64,000 bases of DNA from NCBI RefSeq assembly GCF_007971025.1, contig NZ_CP042436.1:3224001-3288000 (forward strand), read 5' to 3'. The notes under the pieces are model-generated. The model had not been told where the DNA came from. It searched no databases and saw nothing but the letters and a program-made list of their open reading frames with translations. Made by a program: the position numbers and the translations under genes. Shown here piece by piece: positions 17,231 to 25,808 of the stretch (position 1 is its first letter; each line of letters starts with the position of its first letter). Source of the DNA: Mucilaginibacter ginsenosidivorans. Lineage in GTDB: Bacteria > Bacteroidota > Bacteroidia > Sphingobacteriales > Sphingobacteriaceae.

Positions 17231-18580
17231 TTAAAACCCGCTATCATCCAGGGCGAAATTATTTTTCCGCTCCTTCCATTTGCCATTTGTAAAATCGGGA
17301 AACTGCTGCGGCATATTGCCTTCGGCGAGTGATTTTTCCGACAGGGGGGTGATCACGCTCATGGTAACCGAATCGTACACATCAATGGGGGTAGGCCCCT
17401 TCTTTTTCACCGCTTCAACAAAAGCGTTAAACACAAACCAGTCCATACCGCCATGCCCGGCTCCGGCAGCATCGCTGGCGTATTTTTTCCAGAGCGGGTG
17501 GTCGTATTTATCGAACCATTCTTTCGCCGGGTCCCACTGATCTTCTTTTCTGGATTGATTTTCGATATAAACAGATTCGTTCACATCCATCCATATTCCT
17601 TTGGTACCCTGCACGCGGAAGCCTAAAGAATACGGTCGCGGTAAATGCGTATCATGACTTAACATTACCGTTTCGCCGTTGGCGCAATTGATCATGGTGG
17701 TAACCACGTCGCCATTTTTAAAATTGATCTTGCCATTTGGACTTCCGGGAGCCAATTCCTCGATATAAGCGTTCAATCCTCTTGATTTTGAAGCAAATGA
17801 AACCAGGTTGGTAAACCGGTTACCGCGCGTAATATTGGCGTAATGCATTACCGGTCCGGCACCGTGGGTAGGGTAAATGTCGCCATTGCGGTCGATATTG
17901 AACTGCGTTCGCCATTGGGCTTCGCTGAAAGCTTTCGGCCCGAATTCTACACCCTTTCCTCCAAACGGTTTGCCGTCGTTAAACAACACATCCCTTAAAT
18001 TATGCTGGTAACCTCCTTCAAGATGAACTATTTCGCCAAACAGGCCCTGGCGTACCATATTCAGAGCAGCCATTACATCGCGCCGGTAACAAACGTTTTC
18101 TAAAGTCATGTAAGGTATACCCGTTTTCTCCGATGTTTTGACAATATCCCAGTGATCGTCGAGCGACAGGCCGGCCACCACTTCGCAACCCACGTACTTG
18201 CCGGCTTTCATAGCGTCGATAGCCTGTGGATGGTGGAACTGCCAGGGTGTGGCTATGATAACCGCGTCAATATCCTTGCGGTCGACCAAACCTTTGTATG
18301 CATCCAGCCCGCCGGTATACTCTTTCGGCAGCGGTTTGCCGGCTTTTTTGAATTGTTCGCGGCAATAATGCAGCGAGCTTTCCTGCGTATCGCAGATGGC
18401 GACGATCTCCACATCGTCCCTTAATAAACCCTCGCCGATGTGGCTGCGGCCGCGGAGACCGACACCAATATAGCCCAACCTGACCTTTTGTGAACTTGCT
18501 GCAAAAAGCGAACCCGAAGGCAATAACGTGAGCCCTGCGGTGGCCAAAGCGCCCTGTTTAATAAATTCTCTGCGGTACAT
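17231..18580 (-). CDS. Gfo/Idh/MocA oxidoreductase, GH109-like (alpha-N-acetylgalactosaminidase type)
   Basis: About 449 residues. I start at the ATG giving MYRREFIKQGALATAGLTLL, a twin-arginine-like export signal, not at a GTG 24 codons upstream inside a palindrome. The NAD-binding motif GYIGVGLRGRSH follows, then the EVVAGLSLDD segment and YPTHGAGPVMHYANITRGN, the pattern of GH109 enzymes, which cleave alpha-N-acetylgalactosamine through an NAD-dependent oxidation-elimination route. The neighbouring divergent CBM9-like gene and the acetyltransferase-like gene beyond it fit amino-sugar glycan use. The oxidoreductase call is firm; the GH109 activity is likely but needs testing. Confidence 0.85.
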   Translation of the reverse strand: MYRREFIKQGALATAGLTLLPSGSLFAASSQKVRLGYIGVGLRGRSHIGEGLLRDDVEIVAICDTQESSLHYCREQFKKAGKPLPKEYTGGLDAYKGLVDRKDIDAVIIATPWQFHHPQAIDAMKAGKYVGCEVVAGLSLDDHWDIVKTSEKTGIPYMTLENVCYRRDVMAALNMVRQGLFGEIVHLEGGYQHNLRDVLFNDGKPFGGKGVEFGPKAFSEAQWRTQFNIDRNGDIYPTHGAGPVMHYANITRGNRFTNLVSFASKSRGLNAYIEELAPGSPNGKINFKNGDVVTTMINCANGETVMLSHDTHLPRPYSLGFRVQGTKGIWMDVNESVYIENQSRKEDQWDPAKEWFDKYDHPLWKKYASDAAGAGHGGMDWFVFNAFVEAVKKKGPTPIDVYDSVTMSVITPLSEKSLAEGNMPQQFPDFTNGKWKERKNNFALDDSGF

Positions 18581-18639
18581 ATTTATTTGGTTATTTTGGT
18601 TTAACTTTAGTAATGCTAAGTTAATGAAATATTTTTTTG

Positions 18640-18653
18640 TGTGTGCGCACACA
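18640..18653. promoter_or_regulatory. Perfect 14-bp palindrome in a divergent promoter region
   Basis: TGTGTGCGCACACA is a perfect palindrome directly after a T-run, in the 120-base gap between the divergent GH109-like and CBM9-like genes. Its position and symmetry suit a shared operator, but no regulator gene is adjacent. Confidence 0.5.
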
Positions 18654-18700
18654 ATTTAGCAACTGTCAACCAATTTTTAACATCTAATCTACAACCTAAA

Positions 18701-19345
18701 GTGAGATCGCTGCAGATTCCTCTTTTACCGCCTGTTGGTAAAGGCATTATTTTGCATGATATTTCGCTGATGCTCGCCAATCAGCATCATCCCATTGACT
18801 ATGTGCCCTGGCCAGCATTCCCCGACAAACCCAAAGTATCCTTCGCCATAGGGCACTGCCACGACCATATCTACATCAAATATGACGTGATCGAAAAAGA
18901 AGTTCTGGCGCGATACAAACACATCAACGATCCGGTGTATAAGGATAGTTGTGTGGAATTTTTCATCGCTTTCGACGGGGAGGACGCCTATTACAATATC
19001 GAATTCAACCGGCTCGGTACCTGTCTTGGCCGCTATGGAACAGAGCGGGAAAACCGCGCCGAACTGCCTGCAGATGTATTGCGCACCATAAAGCACGAGC
19101 GCACGCTAAAGCAGGTTGTAGAAAATGACGAGCCCGTTATCAACTGGACGCTGACCGTTTCGGTACCGATAGCGGTGTTCGTTTTTCATCACCTGGCGAC
19201 TATTCAGCAAAAGAAAGCCAAAATGAATTTTTACAAATGTGGCGATGACCTTACCCATCCGCATTACCTGGCCTGGAACAATATTATCGCCCCTGAGCCC
19301 AATTTTCATTTGCCTGAATTTTTCGGGGAAGTGGAATTTTTGTGA
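18701..19345 (+). CDS. Carbohydrate-binding family 9-like protein
   Basis: About 214 residues from a GTG start (VRSLQIPLLPP), which suits the usual family N terminus; an upstream GTG at 18641 falls inside the palindrome and adds 20 residues of low value. The beta-sandwich of the CBM9-like group is recognisable from VSFAIGHCHDHIYIKYDV, the SCVEFFIAFDGEDAYYNIEFN core and the closing FYKCGDDLTHPHYLAWN. No signal peptide is present, so it is either cytoplasmic or anchored by a partner. Such proteins often accompany glycan-degradation genes in Bacteroidota. Confidence 0.75.
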   Translation: MRSLQIPLLPPVGKGIILHDISLMLANQHHPIDYVPWPAFPDKPKVSFAIGHCHDHIYIKYDVIEKEVLARYKHINDPVYKDSCVEFFIAFDGEDAYYNIEFNRLGTCLGRYGTERENRAELPADVLRTIKHERTLKQVVENDEPVINWTLTVSVPIAVFVFHHLATIQQKKAKMNFYKCGDDLTHPHYLAWNNIIAPEPNFHLPEFFGEVEFL

Positions 19346-19362
19346 TGGATCTTAGTAAGTTT

Positions 19363-19438
19363 CTCTGCGAACTATGTGTCTTCTTAGTACTTTCTGTGGT
19401 AAAATTTAACCACAAAAAACGCTGAGTTTTACGCAGAG
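19363..19438. repeat. Long imperfect inverted repeat after the CBM9-like gene
   Basis: The ends CTCTGCG (19363-19369) and CGCAGAG (19432-19438) pair, and the centre TGTGGT (19395-19400) pairs with ACCACA (19409-19414); partial matches lie between. The whole 76-base unit folds into one long imperfect hairpin. Sequences with this CTTTGTGGT...ACCACAAA theme are, from memory, a dispersed repeat in Bacteroidota; here it may also end transcription. Confidence 0.65.
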
Positions 19439-19530
19439 GGTCACGGGAAAAGTATTGGCAAAATACTGTTGTACTTATTTGTCGGATAAATTTTATCTTT
19501 AACAAACCACCAATAACCCAACCATCACAA

Positions 19531-20643
19531 ATGGAAAGTATAGTTCCGCAAAAATCCGGACGGCTGTTATCGCTCGATGTCATGCGCGGCCTCATCATGA
19601 TCTTCCTGGCGGGCGAAGCCTGCTCGGTTTATGAGTCGCTGAGAGAGCTGCATGTCGGCGGCGCTTTCGACAACCTTTTGCTACAGTTCGACCATCATCC
19701 CTGGCACGGCCTGCGTTTGTGGGACCTGATACAGCCCGCTTTTATGCTGATAGCCGGTACGGCCATGTATATTTCGTATCACAACAAGCAAAAGAAAGGT
19801 ATCACCTGGGGGCAAAACTTTAAACATATTGCACTGCGGTCGCTTAAATTATTCATATTGGGTACGGCGGTGCAATGTTTTTACAAGGGACACTTGGTTT
19901 GGGAACTATGGAACGTATTGACCCAGTTATCGGTAACCAGCCTTATCGCTTACCTTATTATCAACCGCTCTTATACTTTTCAAATTATAGTTTCGGCATT
20001 GCTGCTCATCCTGACCGAAATACTGTACCGCACCATTTTGATGAACGGGTTCGATTCGCCTTTTATGGAATACCACAACTTTGGCGCTTATATGGATACC
20101 GTGCTTATGGGCAAGATAAACTTCGACGGCTGGGTAACCATCAACATCATACCCACAGCTGCTCACACCATTTGGGGTGTGCTGGCGGGCAAATTGCTGA
20201 TGTCAAGCAAAACAGCAAAACAAAAGATACAATACCTTATTATCGCCGGCATCATCGGCCTGGTATTAGGCTTCGGACTGGATAAAACGCAGATCACCCC
20301 GATCATCAAACGTATTGCCACCAGTTCGTTTACCCTCGCATCGGGTGGATGGGTGTTTCTGCTGATGGCACTTTTGTACTGGCTTATCGATGTGAAAAAG
20401 CTCAACAAATACGCCTGGATAGTTGTGGTGGTCGGGATGAATTCTATTTTTATTTACTACTTTTTCAACACCGTCGGCTATCAATGGCTCAACGGGGCAG
20501 TGGCCATTTTTGTAAAAGGCTTTGCGGGGCTTATCGGCATTGCGCCTAAAGCATCGGCAGTATTATCGGCATTGACAACCTGGGTGCTGGAGTGGGGGCT
20601 GTGTTACTGGCTGGCGAAGAGGAAAATATTTGTGAAGTTGTAG
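19531..20643 (+). CDS. DUF5009 / NagX-like multi-pass membrane acyltransferase
   Basis: A 370-residue membrane protein with about ten helices. The start RLLSLDVMRGLIMIFLAGE is the signature of the heparan-alpha-glucosaminide N-acetyltransferase-like (DUF5009/NagX) family, followed by FDHHPWHGLRLWDLIQPAFML, which contains the conserved His and Trp residues. Family members transfer acetyl groups across the membrane to amino sugars. Together with the nearby GH109-like and CBM9-like genes it suggests an N-acetylhexosamine function. A second membrane gene follows 12 bases downstream. Confidence 0.85.
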   Translation: MESIVPQKSGRLLSLDVMRGLIMIFLAGEACSVYESLRELHVGGAFDNLLLQFDHHPWHGLRLWDLIQPAFMLIAGTAMYISYHNKQKKGITWGQNFKHIALRSLKLFILGTAVQCFYKGHLVWELWNVLTQLSVTSLIAYLIINRSYTFQIIVSALLLILTEILYRTILMNGFDSPFMEYHNFGAYMDTVLMGKINFDGWVTINIIPTAAHTIWGVLAGKLLMSSKTAKQKIQYLIIAGIIGLVLGFGLDKTQITPIIKRIATSSFTLASGGWVFLLMALLYWLIDVKKLNKYAWIVVVVGMNSIFIYYFFNTVGYQWLNGAVAIFVKGFAGLIGIAPKASAVLSALTTWVLEWGLCYWLAKRKIFVKL

Positions 20644-20655
20644 TGATTAAACGAA

Positions 20656-21102
20656 ATGACTGGTAACTTAAGAACAAGGCCCCCTATAAACGCATTTGTG
20701 TTGGGTGCAATAATGATATTATTGATTTGGGAGGCTGTATTCAATCCAGTGTGGATTATTTACATGGTGCCAATATGGATGGGATTTTATATCGTCTTCT
20801 GCCGGTATTGTTGCACGATAACAATTGACTATTATGAGATCAAAATAAACTATATCACATTCTGGAATAAAAATATTTCCATCAAAATAGAGGATATTTC
20901 AAAAATTGATTACGCCAAGGGATTTTATGACTTCTTCTCAGATAAACGCATAGTTTTTTACGGACTTTTTCCAATGTATTGCCATGATAGACTGATTATC
21001 CACTTAAAGGGTTCGAAAATTATAGAGGCAAATGTTAATACACGTCTATTTGAATTTAAAAGGGTTACTACCTGGGCAAAAGAAATGAACTTACTGAGCT
21101 GA
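20656..21102 (+). CDS. Small membrane protein with PH-like domain
   Basis: A 148-residue protein of unknown function. Two hydrophobic helices (about 12-30 and 35-50) form a hairpin, then a soluble part of about 95 residues alternates strands (TITIDYYEIKINYITFW, ISIKIEDISKIDYAKG, IVFYGLF) and ends with a helix, like a bacterial PH domain. It sits 12 bases after the DUF5009 gene and is probably co-transcribed. It is more AT-rich than its neighbours, which may indicate recent acquisition or weak selection. Confidence 0.7.
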   Translation: MTGNLRTRPPINAFVLGAIMILLIWEAVFNPVWIIYMVPIWMGFYIVFCRYCCTITIDYYEIKINYITFWNKNISIKIEDISKIDYAKGFYDFFSDKRIVFYGLFPMYCHDRLIIHLKGSKIIEANVNTRLFEFKRVTTWAKEMNLLS

Positions 21103-21356
21103 GGAAATGAGGCGGGTATTGAAAATTAAGAGGCTGGCTGGTATGCCACCTTTTCAATAATAGAAATTTACAGAAATTAAGTGCAAAGAAAATTCTTTAT
21201 TCGGATTTTATGGTATCATTAACTAATTTATAATCAAATTATTAATTATTTTAATTGAAGCTTTTATTTAATTAAATATTCTTGAGAATTTACCTGATAA
21301 GCACTCCGCCAATGGTTGTTGGTTAAATTAAAAGGCTTTAGACTTACGACTCGGGA

Positions 21357-21956
21357 CTATAGCCTGCTTTGCAGGTTTTCCTTCACACCGCCTTCCCACT
21401 CTTCTTTCAGAATGCTGAGCACAATTGAGTCGCGCCTGCCGCCGGCTTCCAGCCACATATTGCTGCGGAGGATCCCCTCGACGGTACAGCCTATACTTTT
21501 CATGGCCGCTATGCTGCGCTCGTTGCGTGCATCGGCACGAAACTCGACTCGGTACATACCCAGTTCCTCAAACGCAAATTGCAGCAGCAGGAATTTGCAG
21601 TGCTTATTTAGTCCGGTACCGCGAAACTTCTCGCCGTACCAGGTGTAGCCAAGCTGCAGCATAGCATTACCAGGCTGTATATCATAAAACCGGGTGCTGC
21701 CGGCATATTCGCCGGTTGTTTTATCAAATACAATAAAGGCATATTCCTTTCCTTCGGTACGGTTAGACAGGGCAGTATTGATATAGGCCCGCATGCGCTC
21801 TTCGCCGTGTGCGCTGATGCCTGAATATTTCCAGGTATCCTGTTCGTTCAGGGCATAGGGAAGAAGGAATTCGATGTCCGATTCTTTGAGCGGTCGCAGC
21901 AAAACACGGTCATCTTCGAGGATGTACGCGGCATTGCGGTCAAATATTTGTGGCAT
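21357..21956 (-). CDS. GNAT-family N-acetyltransferase (RimJ/RimL-like)
   Basis: A 199-residue cytoplasmic acetyltransferase. The RimJ/RimL pattern is clear: VLLRPLKESDIEFLLPYAL, the AGSTRFYDI strand, LQLGYTWYGEKFRGTGLNKHCK with the acetyl-CoA loop, then VEFRADARNERSIAAMKSIGC. This branch acetylates protein N termini or small amines using acetyl-CoA. A short CCTGC-TTT-GCAGG hairpin overlaps the last codons. No operon partner. Confidence 0.9.
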   Translation of the reverse strand: MPQIFDRNAAYILEDDRVLLRPLKESDIEFLLPYALNEQDTWKYSGISAHGEERMRAYINTALSNRTEGKEYAFIVFDKTTGEYAGSTRFYDIQPGNAMLQLGYTWYGEKFRGTGLNKHCKFLLLQFAFEELGMYRVEFRADARNERSIAAMKSIGCTVEGILRSNMWLEAGGRRDSIVLSILKEEWEGGVKENLQSRL

Positions 21957-22091
21957 GGTCTAAAATGTTTTAACGCGTTGTTCGTCTGCCTTAGTGTGGC
22001 CCTGCAATTATAATTGATTTTATGCACGACCATAGCTGTGCATCGTTATTTTTGCTTAAGTGACATTAGAATAACAATAAATTCCCGCCCC

Positions 22092-23852
22092 ATGCCTGAA
22101 CACAATAAACCCAAAGAGAAAAAACCCGGAATATTCAGCCTGCTGAAACCGTACCGGTTATTGGTTATTATGCTCATCCTGTTTGCGGTGTTCAGCAACA
22201 GCGTGAACCTGTGGCTGCCGAAGATAATTTCGCATGGGATAGATGATTATATGCGCAGCCTGATGACCCGGATACACTTCGACCTGAACCCGACGATGAT
22301 CAAATTTTTGTCGGCCATTGCGTTCATTTTTGTTTTTTCGTACCTGCAAAGTATCATCCAAACTTATACCTCCGAGAAAGTTGCCCGCGATCTGCGTACC
22401 CGCCTTTCAGATAAAATATCGCGCCAGAGCAATGCCTTCATTGCCGAGGTAAATCCGTCTAAATTGCTAACAAACCTAACTGCTGATGTCGATTCTATCA
22501 AGCTTTTCGTTTCGCAGGCACTGGTATCTATCATATCCTCCGCATTCCTCATTGTCGGTGCCAGCGTTATGCTGCTTACCATTAACTGGAAACTGGCGCT
22601 GTGCGTTATTGCTATTATCCCAATTATCGGTATCACCTTCGCTTTTGTGCTAAAAAAAGTACGGGCCTTATTTATTGAAAGCCGTGCGGTTATCGACTGG
22701 CTGAATAAGGTTATCAACGAAAGTATCCTGGGATCGGCGCTCATCCGTGTTATCAATTCGCAGCAGCTGGAGTTTGATAAGTTCCTTAAAGCGAACACCA
22801 AAGCAAAGGAATACGGACTTTCCATTTTAAGACTTTTTGCAGGGCTTATCCCGGTGATAACCTTTACCGCCAACGCCGCTACATTGAGCATACTGGTTTT
22901 GGGCGGGCATTTTATTATTAATAAAACCATGACTTTGGGCGATTTTGCCGCTTTCAACAGTTACCTGGTCATACTCATATTTCCCATTATCATGATCGGC
23001 TTTATGAGCAATGTTATTGCACAGGCGCAGGCTTCGTTCGGGCGCATCAATGGTGTACTGGATGCACCGGATACCGTAGAAACAGGAACAGTAACGGAAC
23101 CCCTGCATGGCGATATTGAATTGAAAAATGTAAAAGTAGTATATGGCCAGAAACCGGCTTTGAAGAATATTTCATTTTCGGCAAAGGCGGGATCGAAGAT
23201 CGCTATCATTGGCCCGACCGCCGCCGGTAAAACGCAGTTGTTGTACCTGCTTACCAACCTGATCAAAGCAAATTCGGGCGAGATATTATTTGATGGCAGA
23301 AGCATCGACGAATACAACAGCGAATCGTTCCATAGCCAGGTGGGTTTTGTTTTCCAGGACAGCATCATTTTCAACATGAGTATCCGCGAGAATATTGCCT
23401 TCAGCGACACGGTAACCGACGAGTCTCTTCAAAAAGCCATCGATACCGCCGAACTGCACGAGTTTGTCGACTCGTTGCCGGAAAAGTTGAGTACTGTGGT
23501 TTCAGAACGCGGCGCAAGCCTTTCGGGCGGGCAAAAACAGCGCATCATGCTGGCGCGGGCATTGGCATTGGACCCTAAGGTTTTACTGCTTGATGATTTT
23601 ACCGCCAGGGTGGATGGCAATACGGAAAAAAAGATATTAGAGAACGTACAGAAGAACTACCCGGGATTAACCCTTATATCGGTAACGCAGAAAATAGCAT
23701 CCGTTGGGCATTACGACCAGATAATCCTTTTAATGGAGGGCGAAATTATAGCCAGCGGCAAACACAATGAACTGATGAACAGCAGTACCGAATACGTACA
23801 GATATATGATTCGCAACAAAGCACCAGCAACTATGAATTACGATCTAAATAA
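22092..23852 (+). CDS. ABC exporter half-transporter, degenerate ATPase partner
   Basis: A 586-residue half-transporter from the ATG giving MPEHNKPKEKKPG. Six helices lie within residues about 25-310 and an ATPase domain in the last 240. Walker A is GPTAAGKT (374-381), signature LSGGQ (477-481), but the residue after the Walker B Asp501 is Asp502 rather than the catalytic Glu, and the H-loop His is Gln533. So its own ATP site should be weak while its intact signature serves the partner. Its stop overlaps the start of the next gene by 20 bases, which fixes a heterodimer. Likely a multidrug- or lipid-type exporter; substrate unknown. Confidence 0.93.
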   Translation: MPEHNKPKEKKPGIFSLLKPYRLLVIMLILFAVFSNSVNLWLPKIISHGIDDYMRSLMTRIHFDLNPTMIKFLSAIAFIFVFSYLQSIIQTYTSEKVARDLRTRLSDKISRQSNAFIAEVNPSKLLTNLTADVDSIKLFVSQALVSIISSAFLIVGASVMLLTINWKLALCVIAIIPIIGITFAFVLKKVRALFIESRAVIDWLNKVINESILGSALIRVINSQQLEFDKFLKANTKAKEYGLSILRLFAGLIPVITFTANAATLSILVLGGHFIINKTMTLGDFAAFNSYLVILIFPIIMIGFMSNVIAQAQASFGRINGVLDAPDTVETGTVTEPLHGDIELKNVKVVYGQKPALKNISFSAKAGSKIAIIGPTAAGKTQLLYLLTNLIKANSGEILFDGRSIDEYNSESFHSQVGFVFQDSIIFNMSIRENIAFSDTVTDESLQKAIDTAELHEFVDSLPEKLSTVVSERGASLSGGQKQRIMLARALALDPKVLLLDDFTARVDGNTEKKILENVQKNYPGLTLISVTQKIASVGHYDQIILLMEGEIIASGKHNELMNSSTEYVQIYDSQQSTSNYELRSK

Positions 23853-25593
23853 ACTTTCAACCGAACAGGAAAAGGCATCGACCCTGGGAGCTTTGAAAAA
23901 GCTGCTGGACTTTATTTCGCACGAAAAGAAAAACCTGTGGCTGGCGTTTCTGGCCATATTGGTCAATGCCTCGGTAAACTTGTTCGGCCCATTGCTGATA
24001 GGCCATGCCATTGACAAGTATGTAATACCGGGCAATTATCATGGCGTGCTGGTAATTTCGGGCGTATTGCTGGCTATGTACATTTGCGGTTTAGTGGCCA
24101 GCTACCTGCAAACCATACTAATGGGCGGCGTGGGGCAGCGGATGCTTTACACGCTGCGCAACGCCATTTTTAACAAATTACAGCAACTGCCGGTCGCGTT
24201 TTTTAACCAGAATAAAGCCGGCGACCTGATATCGAGGGTAAATAATGATACCGACAAGATCAATACCTTCTTCAGCCAGTCGCTGATGCAGTTTGTCAGT
24301 AACCTGGCCATAATGGTCGGCGCAGGTATATTTCTGTTGAGTATCAACCCTGAATTGGGTGCGGCTACCATCGCCCCGGCTGCATTGGCGTGGATATTTA
24401 CCAAAATATTGTCGCCATGGGTAAAACGGAAGAATGCTGTCAATTTAAAGAGTGTGGGAGGGATGAGCGCCGAGATACAGGAAAGCCTGAACAACTTTAA
24501 GGTGATCATCGCTTTTAACCGCCGTGACTATTTCCGGAAACGTTTTGACGAAGCCAATAAAGAGAATTACACAACATCCATAAGGGCCGGCATTGCCAAC
24601 AATATATTTCTGCCGGTTTATACCCTGCTGGCCGGTGTAGCCCAACTCATTGTGCTGGCTTTTGGTATTTACCTGATATCGAAAGGCCAGTTCAGTGTCG
24701 GCCTGTTGGTGAGTTATCTTTCGTATGTAAACAGTTTCTACAACCCGCTAAGGCAACTGGCTACCTTATGGGCAACTTTCCAAACGGCCATGGCAGGTTG
24801 GGACCGTATATCGAACATACTCTCATTAGAAACCAACCTGGTTACTGTCGGTAGCGGGGCGGTAGAAGGGTCAGATGCGCTGCTCGAGTTCAGGAACGTG
24901 CATTTTGCTTACCCGGGCGGTAACGAAATATTGCATAACATCAGCTTTAAAATGCAGCGCGGCAAAACTTATGCGCTGGTTGGGCCCACCGGTGGCGGTA
25001 AAACCACAACGGCCTCGCTTATCGCCCGATTGTATGACCCGACCGAGGGAACAATTTTCCTTGACGGGAAGGATATCCGCTCATACGAACCGGACGAACG
25101 TACCAGGAAGATCGGCTTTATTTTGCAGGAACCTTTTCTTTTCACCGGTACAGTTAGGGATAATATATTGTACAGCAATGAGGCTTATCAAAATTTGAGC
25201 AACGACCAAATCGAACAGGAGCTTAAGAAGGCCAGCCTGCAGGGGCTGCTCGATATTTTTGACCAGGGGCTGGATACACCAGTGCTATCGTCGGGCGATA
25301 GCACCAGCCTGGGGCAGAAACAATTGATAGCCTTTATGCGTGCGGTTTTGCGCAACCCGGATATATTGATACTCGACGAGGCCACAGCCAATATCGACAC
25401 CATAACCGAGAAATTGCTAAGTGATATCCTGGAAAATCTGCCGGAATCAACCACGCGCGTTATCATTGCTCATCGCCTGAATACGATCGAGAATGCGGAT
25501 GAGATATACTTCGTTAATTCAGGCGAAGTAATTGCCGCCGGATCGCTCGATCATGCTATCGATATGCTGTTACAGGGGAAAAGGGTGAGTTAG
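23833..25593 (+). CDS. ABC exporter half-transporter, catalytic ATPase partner
   Basis: A 586-residue half-transporter starting at MNYDLNKLS inside the end of the upstream gene. Six helices precede the ATPase. Walker A is GPTGGGKT (384-391), Walker B ILDE with catalytic Glu516, and the H-loop His547 is present, but the signature is TSLGQ (491-495) in place of LSGGQ. This is the mirror image of its partner: one consensus ATP site (this Walker A/B/His with the partner's LSGGQ) and one degenerate site, as in TM287/288 and BmrCD. A strong hairpin follows 85 bases downstream. Confidence 0.94.
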   Translation: MNYDLNKLSTEQEKASTLGALKKLLDFISHEKKNLWLAFLAILVNASVNLFGPLLIGHAIDKYVIPGNYHGVLVISGVLLAMYICGLVASYLQTILMGGVGQRMLYTLRNAIFNKLQQLPVAFFNQNKAGDLISRVNNDTDKINTFFSQSLMQFVSNLAIMVGAGIFLLSINPELGAATIAPAALAWIFTKILSPWVKRKNAVNLKSVGGMSAEIQESLNNFKVIIAFNRRDYFRKRFDEANKENYTTSIRAGIANNIFLPVYTLLAGVAQLIVLAFGIYLISKGQFSVGLLVSYLSYVNSFYNPLRQLATLWATFQTAMAGWDRISNILSLETNLVTVGSGAVEGSDALLEFRNVHFAYPGGNEILHNISFKMQRGKTYALVGPTGGGKTTTASLIARLYDPTEGTIFLDGKDIRSYEPDERTRKIGFILQEPFLFTGTVRDNILYSNEAYQNLSNDQIEQELKKASLQGLLDIFDQGLDTPVLSSGDSTSLGQKQLIAFMRAVLRNPDILILDEATANIDTITEKLLSDILENLPESTTRVIIAHRLNTIENADEIYFVNSGEVIAAGSLDHAIDMLLQGKRVS

Positions 25594-25678
25594 TGGTTAG
25601 TGATTGGTTAATAGGAGATTAGTGATTAGTAATTGGTTGTCGGGAAGACCATGTAAGTCGAAAGTTTTAAATGTGGTT

Positions 25679-25713
25679 AAGCCTTACGAAGTTTTAACAA
25701 CTTCGTAAGGCTT
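25679..25713. terminator. 15-bp perfect hairpin between convergent genes
   Basis: AAGCCTTACGAAGTT (25679-25693), loop TTAAC, and its exact complement (25699-25713) precede a short T run on the plus strand. It lies between the convergent ABC exporter operon and the Gfo/Idh/MocA gene and can end transcription of the first, and perhaps of both. Confidence 0.75.
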
Positions 25714-25808
25714 TTAGTATCATGGTTGTCACGCAGGCTCTCGAAGGGTAAGCGTATAGGCCTTTACCCACATGTTTCGGGATCCTCAACATGACACCCT
25801 GCACGAAA

